This document shows, piece after piece, positions 1 to 7,764 of a stretch of 64,000 nucleotides of DNA. Source of the stretch: SZUA-320 sp963707875. GTDB lineage: Bacteria; Gemmatimonadota; Gemmatimonadetes; Gemmatimonadales; GWC2-71-9. The position numbers and the translations under genes are program-made. Within the stretch, counting starts at the first letter, position 1; each line of letters starts with the position of its first letter. Under the pieces are notes generated by a model, which saw nothing but the letters and a program-made list of their open reading frames with translations, had not been told where the DNA came from and ran no database searches. The DNA lies in NCBI GenBank assembly GCA_963707875.1, contig CAVPRU010000002.1, forward strand, positions 124,001 to 188,000, in the 5' to 3' direction.

Positions 1-497
1 TGCTGGACATCGGGGCCGGCATCGGCACCCTGTCGTTTGAACTGCTCGGCACTGGAGTGGCCAGTGCCACCTGCATCGACATCTCTCCGGCCGCCGTGGA
101 GGGCGGGGAGGCGGAGGCGCAGCGGCGAGGGGTCGCCCACCGGATGTCCTGGCAAGCGGCGGACTTCGTGGAGGTGGCCCCGTTGATCCCGCCGGCCGAT
201 GTGGTCACCCTGGATCGCGTCGTGTGCTGCTATCCCGGCCACGAGGCGCTGCTGCTTCACGCGGCCGATCATGCCCGGTTCCTGCTGGCCATGTCCTACC
301 CCCGGGACCGCTGGTATGTTCGATGGATGGTGGCGACCGAAAACCTGCTCCGCCGGCTCCGGGGCAACGCCTTCCGGGCGTTCGTGCACCCCATCGCAGA
401 GATGGAGGGGGTCCTGCGGGGAGCCGGGTTCCGACGCGTTTCCCACACCGCGACACTGGCGTGGCGGATGGATGTCTTTCGACGGGACACTATCTGA
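1..497 (+). CDS. Class I SAM-dependent methyltransferase, 3' part (5' end outside window)
   Basis: The reading frame is open from base 3 and ends at the TGA at 495-497, so only about 164 C-terminal residues are visible. The first residues, LDIGAGIGTLSFEL, are the glycine-rich SAM-binding motif I of Rossmann methyltransferases. An acidic motif follows (ATCIDIS), then a segment DVVTLDRVVCCYP that matches the post-motif region of small-molecule methyltransferases. The rest is amphipathic and Arg-rich. The substrate cannot be told from sequence; proteins with a DRVVCCYP-like segment are often annotated as Mg-protoporphyrin methyltransferase-like, but no pigment genes are nearby. The gene is followed by a 107 bp gap, and no partner gene is evident. 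Confidence 0.8.
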   Translation, partial: LDIGAGIGTLSFELLGTGVASATCIDISPAAVEGGEAEAQRRGVAHRMSWQAADFVEVAPLIPPADVVTLDRVVCCYPGHEALLLHAADHARFLLAMSYPRDRWYVRWMVATENLLRRLRGNAFRAFVHPIAEMEGVLRGAGFRRVSHTATLAWRMDVFRRDTI

Positions 498-604
498 CCC
501 ACGCCAGCACTGACGGCCATGCCATCCGCCCCTGCCGGCAGTGCGGATCGAACGACATCAGGTAGTGAGCGGGAGGGTGGCCTGGACGACAGAATCATGG
601 TGGC

Positions 605-988
605 GTGGCGCAGCTTGCCTGCCTTGTGCCGTTGCTGACGCGAGAGGCGTTCGAGCGGCAACGGGCCGCCGTGAAGCGGGTTGAGCGCCACGAGGGGCTC
701 GTGCTGGCTATCGTCAGTGTCGGGCTCGGCGTGCTCCAACTGGGGTTCCTTCGGTGGGCCGAGATGCATCTCGCGCGCAGCCCCCGGGTGACGATCGCCG
801 GAAGCGTGTTCCTGGCCTACCTGGCTGTCGTCGGCGCGCTCCTGTGGCGAATGGAGCGGCGGGTCCGCGTCGTCCGTCCTGCCTGCCCACAGTGCGGCCG
901 CGCGCTCAAGGACATGTCGCAGCGGGTGGCGGCGGCCACGGGGCGGTGCGACCGCTGTGGCGGGTGGATCCTGACGGACGGGCAGTAG
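605..988 (+). CDS. Small membrane protein with C-terminal zinc ribbon, function unknown
   Basis: A 127-residue protein if translation begins at the GTG at 605; a GTG at 626 is a possible alternative, and neither has a strong ribosome binding site. Two hydrophobic segments (about residues 34-52 and 60-80) are followed by a cytoplasmic-looking tail with two knuckles, CPQCG and CDRCG, about 20 residues apart. That is the layout of a four-cysteine zinc ribbon. I do not recognise a family. It stands alone between the methyltransferase and the first kinase, with no sign of operon linkage. The coding call rests on the codon-like pattern, the clean domain layout and the intact cysteine pairs. Confidence 0.6.
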   Translation: MAQLACLVPLLTREAFERQRAAVKRVERHEGLVLAIVSVGLGVLQLGFLRWAEMHLARSPRVTIAGSVFLAYLAVVGALLWRMERRVRVVRPACPQCGRALKDMSQRVAAATGRCDRCGGWILTDGQ

Positions 989-1207
989 CGCGCTGGGGGC
1001 CGACGCCCCAATGCAGTCTCTGAGGCCGCCCAGGGGGTCCGCCACCATCGTCGCGCCGGCGACTTGCGTGGCTGCCGCGGTTCGCGGATTATGCAGGGCG
1101 CGTGCCTCGGTCTCTGGTCTGGTACCCTGAGCGCAAACGCAGGCGGATCAACGGGGTGGACAGCCGGCCGTGACCACGGGGACTCGAGGCACTCAGATGG
1201 TGGAGCG

Positions 1208-3910
1208 TTGACCGCACAGACCGACCGCCTCTCCGCCGCGCTCGCGGGCCGCTATACCATCGAGCGCGAGCTCGGTGCCGGCGGCATGGCCACCGTCTAC
1301 CTCTCCGCGGACCTGAAGCATCACCGCAAGGTCGCGCTCAAGGTGCTCCGGGAAGAACTCGGTGCGGTGATCGGCGTCGAGCGATTCCTCTCCGAGATCA
1401 GGGTCACCGCCAACCTGCAACACCCCAATCTCCTGCCGCTGTTCGACTCCGGAGACGCGAACGGACTGCTCTTCTATGTCATGCCGTTCATCCAGGGCGA
1501 GACGCTTCGGGCACGACTCGACCGGGACTCGGTGCTCTCGGTGGACGAGGCCGTGCGCATCGCGTCCGCGATCGCCCGGGCGCTCGACTACGCGCACCGG
1601 CAGGACGTGATCCATCGGGATCTCAAGCCCGAAAACGTGATGCTCCACGAAGGGCAGCCGGTGATCGCCGATTTCGGCATCGCGCTTGCCGTCACCAACG
1701 CGGGTGGCGCCCGCCTCACCCAGACGGGGCTCTCGGTGGGAACGCCCCACTACATGAGTCCCGAGCAGGCGATGGGCGAGAAGGCCATCGACCGCCGGAG
1801 CGATATCTATTCGCTCGCGGCGCTCACCTACGAAATGCTCGCCGGGGAGCCGCCGCATACCGGCCCCTCGGCGGCCGCGATCTTCGCGCGGGTGGTGATG
1901 GACCAGCCGCGCAGCCTCCGCTCGGTCCGCGGCACCGTGCCGGAGCACGTGGACCAGGCCATCGCGCGCGGACTCGCCAAGCTGCCGGCGGACCGCTGGT
2001 CCACCGCCAGCGAGTTCGCCGATGCCCTGACGGATCCGGAGGTCATGCGCCGCTCCGAAAAGACCGTCGCCGCCTTCGACTCCAGCACGACCCCCGTCGC
2101 GGTGAAGGGAGACCCCGAAGTGGTGCGGCGCGGCCGACCACGGTTCCTGCTGGAGGCTGGCATGGCCGCCGCGCTCCTCGTGGCCGCGGCCTGGGGATGG
2201 CTGCGCCCGGTTGCGGAATCCCCCCAGCTGGCCCGCTTCACGCTCGGGTTCGGCGACAGCGTGCGCCTTCGGACCGACCGGATCGGCATGAACATCGCCG
2301 TCTCGAACGACGGCTCGCAGCTCGCGTGGCTCGGCGGCGACCCCACGCCCCGCCTCTTCATCCGCACGCTCAAGGATCTCACGCCGCGGCCGGTGCCCGG
2401 CTCCGAGAATGCGATGAACCCGCAATTCTCCCCTGACGGCACCGCCATCGCGTTCATCGTGGGTGGCCAGCTGAGACGGGTGCCGCTCTTGGGCGGACCC
2501 GGCGCGACGATCGTCGACGAAGTGGTGAACTATCACTGGGGCGAGGCAGACATCGTCGTGTACTCCCGGATTCCCGGTGCGAACGCCGGGCTGTGGCGCG
2601 TCAGTGCGTCCGGTGGTGCCGTCGAGCGGCTGACGACCCCGGACACCGCCCGCGGGGAGGGTCGCCACGTCTGGCCGTATGTGCTCCCCGGCGCGAAGGC
2701 CGCCGTCTTTGCCATTCGTCCGGCGGGCATGGGTTCGGAGAACGACTCACTTGCCGTGGTGGAGTTCGCCGGTGGCGCCGTCACCCACCTTGGTCTCCGG
2801 GGATCGAATCCCCGCTTCCTGCCGACGGGACACCTGCTGTTCAGCCGATCGGATGGGAGTGTGCGGGGCATTCGGTTCGACCCGGCCCGATTCCGACTGA
2901 CGGAACCGCAGGTGCCGCTGCTGGACAACCTGGCGGTCCTGCCGGCGTCGAACGTCGGGCAGGGTGGCGCGATGACGTTTGCGTATGGCGCGAACGGGAC
3001 CATGGTGTATCAGCCCGGCTCGCCGCTCGGTCAGCTCGTCAGGGTGGACCGGAAGGGCGGACTCAGCCTGGTGCGGCCCGATACCCTGCGGTACGTCGAT
3101 CCTCGCGTGTCGTCCGACGGGAGCCGGATCGCGATGACGGTCGTGGCGCCCAACGGCACGAGCGACATCTGGATCCACACGGTCGGCGGCACCTCCTCGC
3201 GGTTCACCAACAACGGGGTGAGTGACCAGGTCACGTGGACACCGGATGGTCGCCGGCTGGCCTGGCGCGACCGCCAGGCCCCGGGAGGTCCCGCCTCGAC
3301 CCAATGGGCACCGTTGGACGGCAGCGGCCCGCCCGTCACGGCGTTCACCGGCGGAGCCGCCATCGCGTGGCTGCCGTCCGGCGCCGGCGGGTTCACCATT
3401 ACGAGCCATGCGACGACCAGCGCGAACATCGAACGGGTTGCGCTCGACGTCCTTCCCGGAACGCTGACGCCGTTCATCAACACCCCGTACACCGAGACGG
3501 CCGCCAAGGTGTCGCCGGATGGCCGCTGGCTCGCGTTCACGTCCAATCAGTCGGGACGCGCGGAAGTGTACGTGTGCTCCACCACCGACCCGGCCAACCT
3601 CCATCAGATCTCCACCCATGGCGGCGACGAAGCGGTCTGGAGCCCGAATGGGCGCGAGTTGTTCTACCGGGACGGCCACAAGGTCATTGCCGCCCAGGTC
3701 GAGACCAGGTCCGGTTTCATGCTCACGCGACGCGATACGGCAATGACGGACCTGTTCCAGGTGGGCGCCAATTACGCCGCCTACGACATGATGCCGGATG
3801 GTCAGTCGTTCATCATGATCCGCCCCATTGGCGCCGGCGCGCCGCCGGTGATTGTCCTCAACTGGTTCGATGAACTCCGGGCGCGGATGGCACAGGGGGC
3901 GAAGCGGTGA
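1208..3910 (+). CDS. PknB-type Ser/Thr kinase with C-terminal PD40/TolB-like propeller
   Basis: About 900 residues. The kinase domain covers residues 15-275: glycine-rich loop GAGGMATV, ATP-binding lysine in VALKVL, catalytic HRDLKPEN, DFG in IADFGIAL and activation-segment end GTPHYMSPEQ. All key residues are present, so it should be active. A transmembrane helix lies near residue 312. The extracytoplasmic half holds repeated SPDG- and PDGR-type motifs typical of WD40-like PD40/TolB propeller blades, probably a ligand or protein sensor. The open frame extends upstream to 1064, but family N-termini begin just before the RYTIERELG segment. The TTG at 1208, preceded by GGTGGAG, is therefore the best start. 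It overlaps the next kinase by four bases (GTGA), implying translational coupling. Confidence 0.9.
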   Translation: MTAQTDRLSAALAGRYTIERELGAGGMATVYLSADLKHHRKVALKVLREELGAVIGVERFLSEIRVTANLQHPNLLPLFDSGDANGLLFYVMPFIQGETLRARLDRDSVLSVDEAVRIASAIARALDYAHRQDVIHRDLKPENVMLHEGQPVIADFGIALAVTNAGGARLTQTGLSVGTPHYMSPEQAMGEKAIDRRSDIYSLAALTYEMLAGEPPHTGPSAAAIFARVVMDQPRSLRSVRGTVPEHVDQAIARGLAKLPADRWSTASEFADALTDPEVMRRSEKTVAAFDSSTTPVAVKGDPEVVRRGRPRFLLEAGMAAALLVAAAWGWLRPVAESPQLARFTLGFGDSVRLRTDRIGMNIAVSNDGSQLAWLGGDPTPRLFIRTLKDLTPRPVPGSENAMNPQFSPDGTAIAFIVGGQLRRVPLLGGPGATIVDEVVNYHWGEADIVVYSRIPGANAGLWRVSASGGAVERLTTPDTARGEGRHVWPYVLPGAKAAVFAIRPAGMGSENDSLAVVEFAGGAVTHLGLRGSNPRFLPTGHLLFSRSDGSVRGIRFDPARFRLTEPQVPLLDNLAVLPASNVGQGGAMTFAYGANGTMVYQPGSPLGQLVRVDRKGGLSLVRPDTLRYVDPRVSSDGSRIAMTVVAPNGTSDIWIHTVGGTSSRFTNNGVSDQVTWTPDGRRLAWRDRQAPGGPASTQWAPLDGSGPPVTAFTGGAAIAWLPSGAGGFTITSHATTSANIERVALDVLPGTLTPFINTPYTETAAKVSPDGRWLAFTSNQSGRAEVYVCSTTDPANLHQISTHGGDEAVWSPNGRELFYRDGHKVIAAQVETRSGFMLTRRDTAMTDLFQVGANYAAYDMMPDGQSFIMIRPIGAGAPPVIVLNWFDELRARMAQGAKR

Positions 3911-6276
3911 TCGAGCAGGTGCGAACCGCGCTGGCGGACCGCTACCGCATCGAGCGGGAACTCGGCGGGGGCGGGATGTCCCGGGTATTCGTGGCGCACG
4001 AGCACGCCCTGGACCGCAAGGTGGTGGTCAAGGTCGTCGCGCCGGAGCTGACCCAGGGCCTGAGCGCCGAGCGGTTCACCCGGGAGGTACGGCTGGCCGC
4101 GCGTCTCCAGCACGCCAATGTGGTGCCGGTGCTCAGCGCGGGCGACGCCGATGGACTCCCCTACTACACCATGCCGTTCGTCACCGGCGAGTCGCTCCGG
4201 GCCCGGATGGCGAGCGGGACGCCACTCGAGGTGGCGGAGTGTGTGGCCATTCTCCGGGACGTGGCTCGGGCCCTGGCCTATGCCCACAGCGAGGGCATCG
4301 TCCACCGGGACATCAAACCCGACAATGTGCTGCTGTCCCACGGCGCGGCGATGGTCACCGATTTCGGGATCGCCAAGGCGCTCACCGCTTCCAGCACCCA
4401 GGAGGGCAGCGCTTCGGCCACCCTGACCCAGGCGGGCGGCACCATCGGCACCCCGGCCTACATGGCGCCGGAACAGGCCGTGGGCGACACGGTCGACGAC
4501 CGCACCGATCTCTATGCCTGGGGGGTCATGGCGTACGAGATGCTCACCGGCGCCCATCCCTTCAGGCGGCACACTACCCCTCAGCAGCTCATCACGGCCC
4601 ACATGACCGAGCCGCCGGCCCCGATGGCCGGGAAGAACCCGGCGGTGCCGGCCGCGCTGGCCGCGCTGGTGATGCAGTGCCTGGAGAAGGACCCGGCCCG
4701 GCGTCCTGCCTCGGCGGCCGCGACACTGGCGGCACTCGAGGGGGCGTCCACCCCGGTGCCGTCACTCCAGTCGCCCGGAGCGGCGGCGCCCCGTCGCAGG
4801 ATGACAGGCCTCCTGGTGGGAGTCGTCCTGGTCGTCGTTGTCATCGCCGCGTTCGCCCTCCGCCCGCGCGACACCAGCACCACGCCCAGCTCCGAGGCGG
4901 AGCAGTCGGTGGCCGTCCTCCCTCTGGTGAATCTGAGCGGAGACCCGGCGGACGACTACTTCGGGATCGGCCTGGCCGAGGAGATCACCCGCACCCTGGC
5001 CCAGAACGGGGTGCGAGTGATCGGGCGGGTCTCTGCCGGCGCCCTCCAGGACCAGGGGCTCGATGAGCGCGCGATCGCACGACAGCTGGGCGTGACTTCG
5101 CTGCTCACCGGGTCGGTCCAGCGAGACCAGGGTCAGGTGCGGATCAACGTCTCACTCGTGTCGGCGGAAGACGGTGTCGTCAGGTGGACCGACCGATACG
5201 ACCGACCCCTGACGAATGTGTTCGCGGTCCAGGACGAGATTGCGCGTACCGTTGCGGCCACACTCATGGGCGCCCTGGCTCCCCGGACCATCGCGCCGGC
5301 TTCGCGGATCGAAACGGCGGACCCCGAGGCCCATGCCCTCTTCCTGCAAGGGCGAGTGCTCTTCAACCGCCGCGGCGCCCGGTCCCTGCGACAGGCCATT
5401 ACGCTGTTCGAGCAGGCCTGGGCCCGAGACCCGGGATACGCCAGGGCCCAGGCTTCGCTGGCCATGGCGCTGGCGGTGCTCCCGGCATACGTGCAGGACA
5501 GCACTCCCGAAATCCTGGCCAGCGCGGTGGCGGCGGCGGAGCGAGCCATCGTGATCGATCCGGCCATTCCCGAGTCGTATACCGCCCTGGGCTATGCCTA
5601 CTCGCTGCTCGGCGAACTGGACCAGGCCGATCAGAGTTTCCGTCGGGCCCTGGCACTCGATTCCACCTTTGCCACCTCCTGGGGCTGGTACGGGCTGCTC
5701 GCCGGGCGGCTGGGCGAATACCCCGTCGCGCACGAACGGATTGCCCGGGCACGGGCGCTCGAGCCGGTCTCCCTGATCGCTATGGTCTGGGAGGCCCAGG
5801 TGCTCCAGCCCGAGCGGCGCTATGCCGAAGCCGATTCCTTCGCCAGTATCGCCATGTCGATGGACTCCACCTTCATGCTGGCCTGGACCTGGCGGGCGAA
5901 CGCCTTGCTGGAGATGGGCCAGACCGCCCGAGCCATTGCCCTCCTCGAGCGGCAGATCGCCTTGCTTCCCCGGGGTCGCCCGGAGGAGGCGCATGGACTG
6001 CTGGCCTACGCCTACGCCCTTTCCGGCTGGGACCGTGAGGCGCGCGCGGTGCTCGACAGCATGCGGGCACGTCCGGGCGGTCCGGTCCCCGCGTCGGGGG
6101 CTATCGCCGCGGCGCTGGAGGAGCTGGGCGAGCATGAGGCGGCGGTGACGGAGCTCGACGAGGCGATTGCCCGACACGACCCCTGGCTGGTGCAGTTCCC
6201 TCAGATTGCCCGATACGACAAGCTACGAAAGGATTCCCGAGCTGCGGCCCTGCTCGCCAGCCTGCGGACGAAATGA
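3907..6276 (+). CDS. PknB-type Ser/Thr kinase with TolB-like domain and TPR sensor half
   Basis: 789 residues starting at GTG 3907, which overlaps the stop of the preceding kinase. The kinase domain is at 12-275, with GGGGMSRVF, VVVKVV, VHRDIKPDNV, TDFGIAKAL and GTPAYMAPEQ all intact. A transmembrane helix lies at about 298-318. Then comes a domain beginning SVAVLPLVNLSGDPADDYF, the TolB N-terminal-like (FlgO/CadC-associated) fold common in Gemmatimonadota kinases. TPR repeats run from about 470 to 780. Such proteins are predicted to bind partners outside the membrane and signal inward by phosphorylation. Its propeller-bearing neighbour is co-translated, so the two kinases may sense related inputs or cross-phosphorylate. 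That last point is inference. Confidence 0.92.
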   Translation: MIEQVRTALADRYRIERELGGGGMSRVFVAHEHALDRKVVVKVVAPELTQGLSAERFTREVRLAARLQHANVVPVLSAGDADGLPYYTMPFVTGESLRARMASGTPLEVAECVAILRDVARALAYAHSEGIVHRDIKPDNVLLSHGAAMVTDFGIAKALTASSTQEGSASATLTQAGGTIGTPAYMAPEQAVGDTVDDRTDLYAWGVMAYEMLTGAHPFRRHTTPQQLITAHMTEPPAPMAGKNPAVPAALAALVMQCLEKDPARRPASAAATLAALEGASTPVPSLQSPGAAAPRRRMTGLLVGVVLVVVVIAAFALRPRDTSTTPSSEAEQSVAVLPLVNLSGDPADDYFGIGLAEEITRTLAQNGVRVIGRVSAGALQDQGLDERAIARQLGVTSLLTGSVQRDQGQVRINVSLVSAEDGVVRWTDRYDRPLTNVFAVQDEIARTVAATLMGALAPRTIAPASRIETADPEAHALFLQGRVLFNRRGARSLRQAITLFEQAWARDPGYARAQASLAMALAVLPAYVQDSTPEILASAVAAAERAIVIDPAIPESYTALGYAYSLLGELDQADQSFRRALALDSTFATSWGWYGLLAGRLGEYPVAHERIARARALEPVSLIAMVWEAQVLQPERRYAEADSFASIAMSMDSTFMLAWTWRANALLEMGQTARAIALLERQIALLPRGRPEEAHGLLAYAYALSGWDREARAVLDSMRARPGGPVPASGAIAAALEELGEHEAAVTELDEAIARHDPWLVQFPQIARYDKLRKDSRAAALLASLRTK

Positions 6277-6319
6277 CCCTGATACCACACCAACGCGAAT
6301 CCTCTCAAGGGGGCAAGCG

Positions 6320-6691
6320 ATGAACCTCGGCACATTCTCTGTCAGCCTGGCGGTCAAGGACCTGCAGGCCTCAAAGGCGTTCTACCAGAAGTTCGGCTTC
6401 ACGGCATTCGCCGGCGACGCATCCCGGAACTGGCTGATCCTGAAGAACGGCGATCACGTGCTCGGGCTCTTTCAGGGGATGTTCGAACGAAACATCCTGA
6501 CCTTCAATCCGGGCTGGGACAGCAACGCCACCAAACTCGACAGCTTCACGGATGTGCGCGACCTCCAGCGCCAGTTGAAGGCGGCCGGGGTGCCGCTGAC
6601 CACCGAGGCAGATGAGACCACCTCCGGACCCGCCAGCTTCACGGCCGTGGACCCCGACGGCAACCCGATCCTGGTGGATCAGCATGTCTGA
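6320..6691 (+). CDS. Glyoxalase/bleomycin-resistance (VOC) family protein
   Basis: 123 residues from the ATG at 6320, preceded by AAGGGGG at 6308-6314, which decides the start over longer in-frame openings. The pattern SVSLAVKDLQASKAFYQKFG is the classic first beta-alpha unit of vicinal-oxygen-chelate proteins, and FTAVDPDGNPILVDQHV is the characteristic last unit. One VOC module pair (betaalphabetabetabeta twice) fills the whole length. These proteins act as metal-dependent lyases, dioxygenases or drug-binding proteins; the substrate is not predictable here. It lies 43 bp after the kinase pair on the same strand and could be read through with it. Confidence 0.85.
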   Translation: MNLGTFSVSLAVKDLQASKAFYQKFGFTAFAGDASRNWLILKNGDHVLGLFQGMFERNILTFNPGWDSNATKLDSFTDVRDLQRQLKAAGVPLTTEADETTSGPASFTAVDPDGNPILVDQHV

Positions 6692-6731
6692 GCGCTTCGG
6701 TACCCCTGGCGGTATGCGCTCGCGTGGCTAG

Positions 6732-7280
6732 TTGGCGCCTGCAACCGTGACAAGCGACCTCTCGACGCTTGTGACCGCACGACTGGCCGGTGAGCGACTC
6801 CGTCCCGAGCACCAGGCCGAGATCCATCGCATGCACCAGGACCCGGTACAGATGGCGACCCTCGGCGGCATCAAGGACGAAGCGTGGACCGCGGCATACA
6901 TGAAGCGCCATCTCGAGCACTGGGACCAACGCGGTTTCGGGGTCTGGCTGCTGCGCGACCGCCTGGATCAGGCCGTGGCCGGCCGGGTCCTGCTCCGCCC
7001 CCTGGTCGTGGACGGGGTGGATGAGGTCGAAGTCGGCTACTCCTTCTACCAGGCCTGGTGGGGCCGGGGGCTTGCGACCGAAGCGGCGACCGCCTGTCTC
7101 GGCATCGCCAGGGACACCCTGCGGCTACCCTCGCTCGTGGCCCTCACGTCGCCGACCAACGAGGGGTCTCAGCGAGTCCTGACCAAGATCGGGATGCGAT
7201 TCGATCGGGAGGTCGATGAGGACGGGCTGGTGTCGATGCTCTTTCGCGTCACCTTTGCGGATCGCCAAGCCGGGACCTGA
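6732..7280 (+). CDS. GNAT-family N-acetyltransferase (RimJ/RimL-like)
   Basis: About 182 residues from TTG 6732; a GTG at 6747 is equally possible, and neither has a good ribosome binding site. The motif order fits the Acetyltransf_3 group: an N-terminal strand with TARLAGERLRPEH, a central VEVGYSFYQAWWGRGLATEA carrying the acetyl-CoA-binding R/Q-x-x-G-x-G/A signature, and the C-terminal TNEGSQRVLTKIGMRF. Family members acetylate protein N-termini or small amines. The substrate is unknown. It stands 40 bp downstream of the VOC gene on the same strand. Confidence 0.85.
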   Translation: MAPATVTSDLSTLVTARLAGERLRPEHQAEIHRMHQDPVQMATLGGIKDEAWTAAYMKRHLEHWDQRGFGVWLLRDRLDQAVAGRVLLRPLVVDGVDEVEVGYSFYQAWWGRGLATEAATACLGIARDTLRLPSLVALTSPTNEGSQRVLTKIGMRFDREVDEDGLVSMLFRVTFADRQAGT

Positions 7281-7367
7281 TGACCGTTCGCTGGGGCCGC
7301 GCAGTGAAACCACCCCGGACCTAACCTCGTCATGCGGCGTTCGGAGTTCCCTGAGGAGGAGGCCACC

Positions 7368-7718
7368 ATGTGGTTCAAGCACCGTGCCTGGATACCGATC
7401 GCGTGGGCTCTGGCCGGGGTCAACGTGGTCGCCGTCTGGTTCGCGGCCCAGCCCGGAGAGGCCTGGCACGCTACCACGCACGCGGCGCTGGCGGTGGGCT
7501 GCGCGCTCGGCGCCCGCTACCTCACCGCCCGACAGCGGTCCGGCACCGCCGCCGACCGGCTGGAGGACACCATGGAACAGAACGAGGCCCTGGCGGAATC
7601 CGCCGAGGAGATGCAGGGGCGGCTGCTGGAACTCGAAGAGCGGGTCGACTTTGCCGAGCGCCTGATGATCAAGCAGCGGGAGACCGAACGGCAGGACGCG
7701 CCACCTCGCAGCGACTAG
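7368..7718 (+). CDS. Small membrane protein with PspB-like C-terminal coiled coil
   Basis: 116 residues from the ATG at 7368, preceded by the GAGGAGG ribosome binding site at 7353-7361; this overrules the upstream in-frame opening at 7332. Two hydrophobic helices (about residues 7-27 and 34-52) are followed by a charged coiled coil. The coil ends ELEERVDFAERLMIKQRE, which resembles the MxERIxxLExILD coil of phage-shock protein B. PspB regulates the envelope-stress response in proteobacteria. Here there is no neighbouring pspA or pspC, so the link is only structural. It is convergent with the penicillin-binding protein gene downstream. Confidence 0.7.
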   Translation: MWFKHRAWIPIAWALAGVNVVAVWFAAQPGEAWHATTHAALAVGCALGARYLTARQRSGTAADRLEDTMEQNEALAESAEEMQGRLLELEERVDFAERLMIKQRETERQDAPPRSD

Positions 7719-7724
7719 GTCTCG

Positions 7725-7762
7725 GGGCGCTGAATGGCCACCGACCGATCACCCCGAGGCCG
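7725..7762. terminator. Weak bidirectional terminator candidate between convergent genes
   Basis: CTCGGGG and CCCCGAG form a 7 bp stem with a long (about 23 nt) loop in the 46 bp gap between two convergent coding regions. There is no clear T-tract, so this is a tentative call based on position and symmetry. Confidence 0.25.
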
Positions 7763-7764
7763 AG

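Noticed and set aside
1064..1207. Longer N-terminus of the first kinase (open frame from TTG 1064)
   Set aside because: The extra 48 residues have no similarity to kinase N-termini, and there is a better-placed start with a GGTGGAG at 1208.
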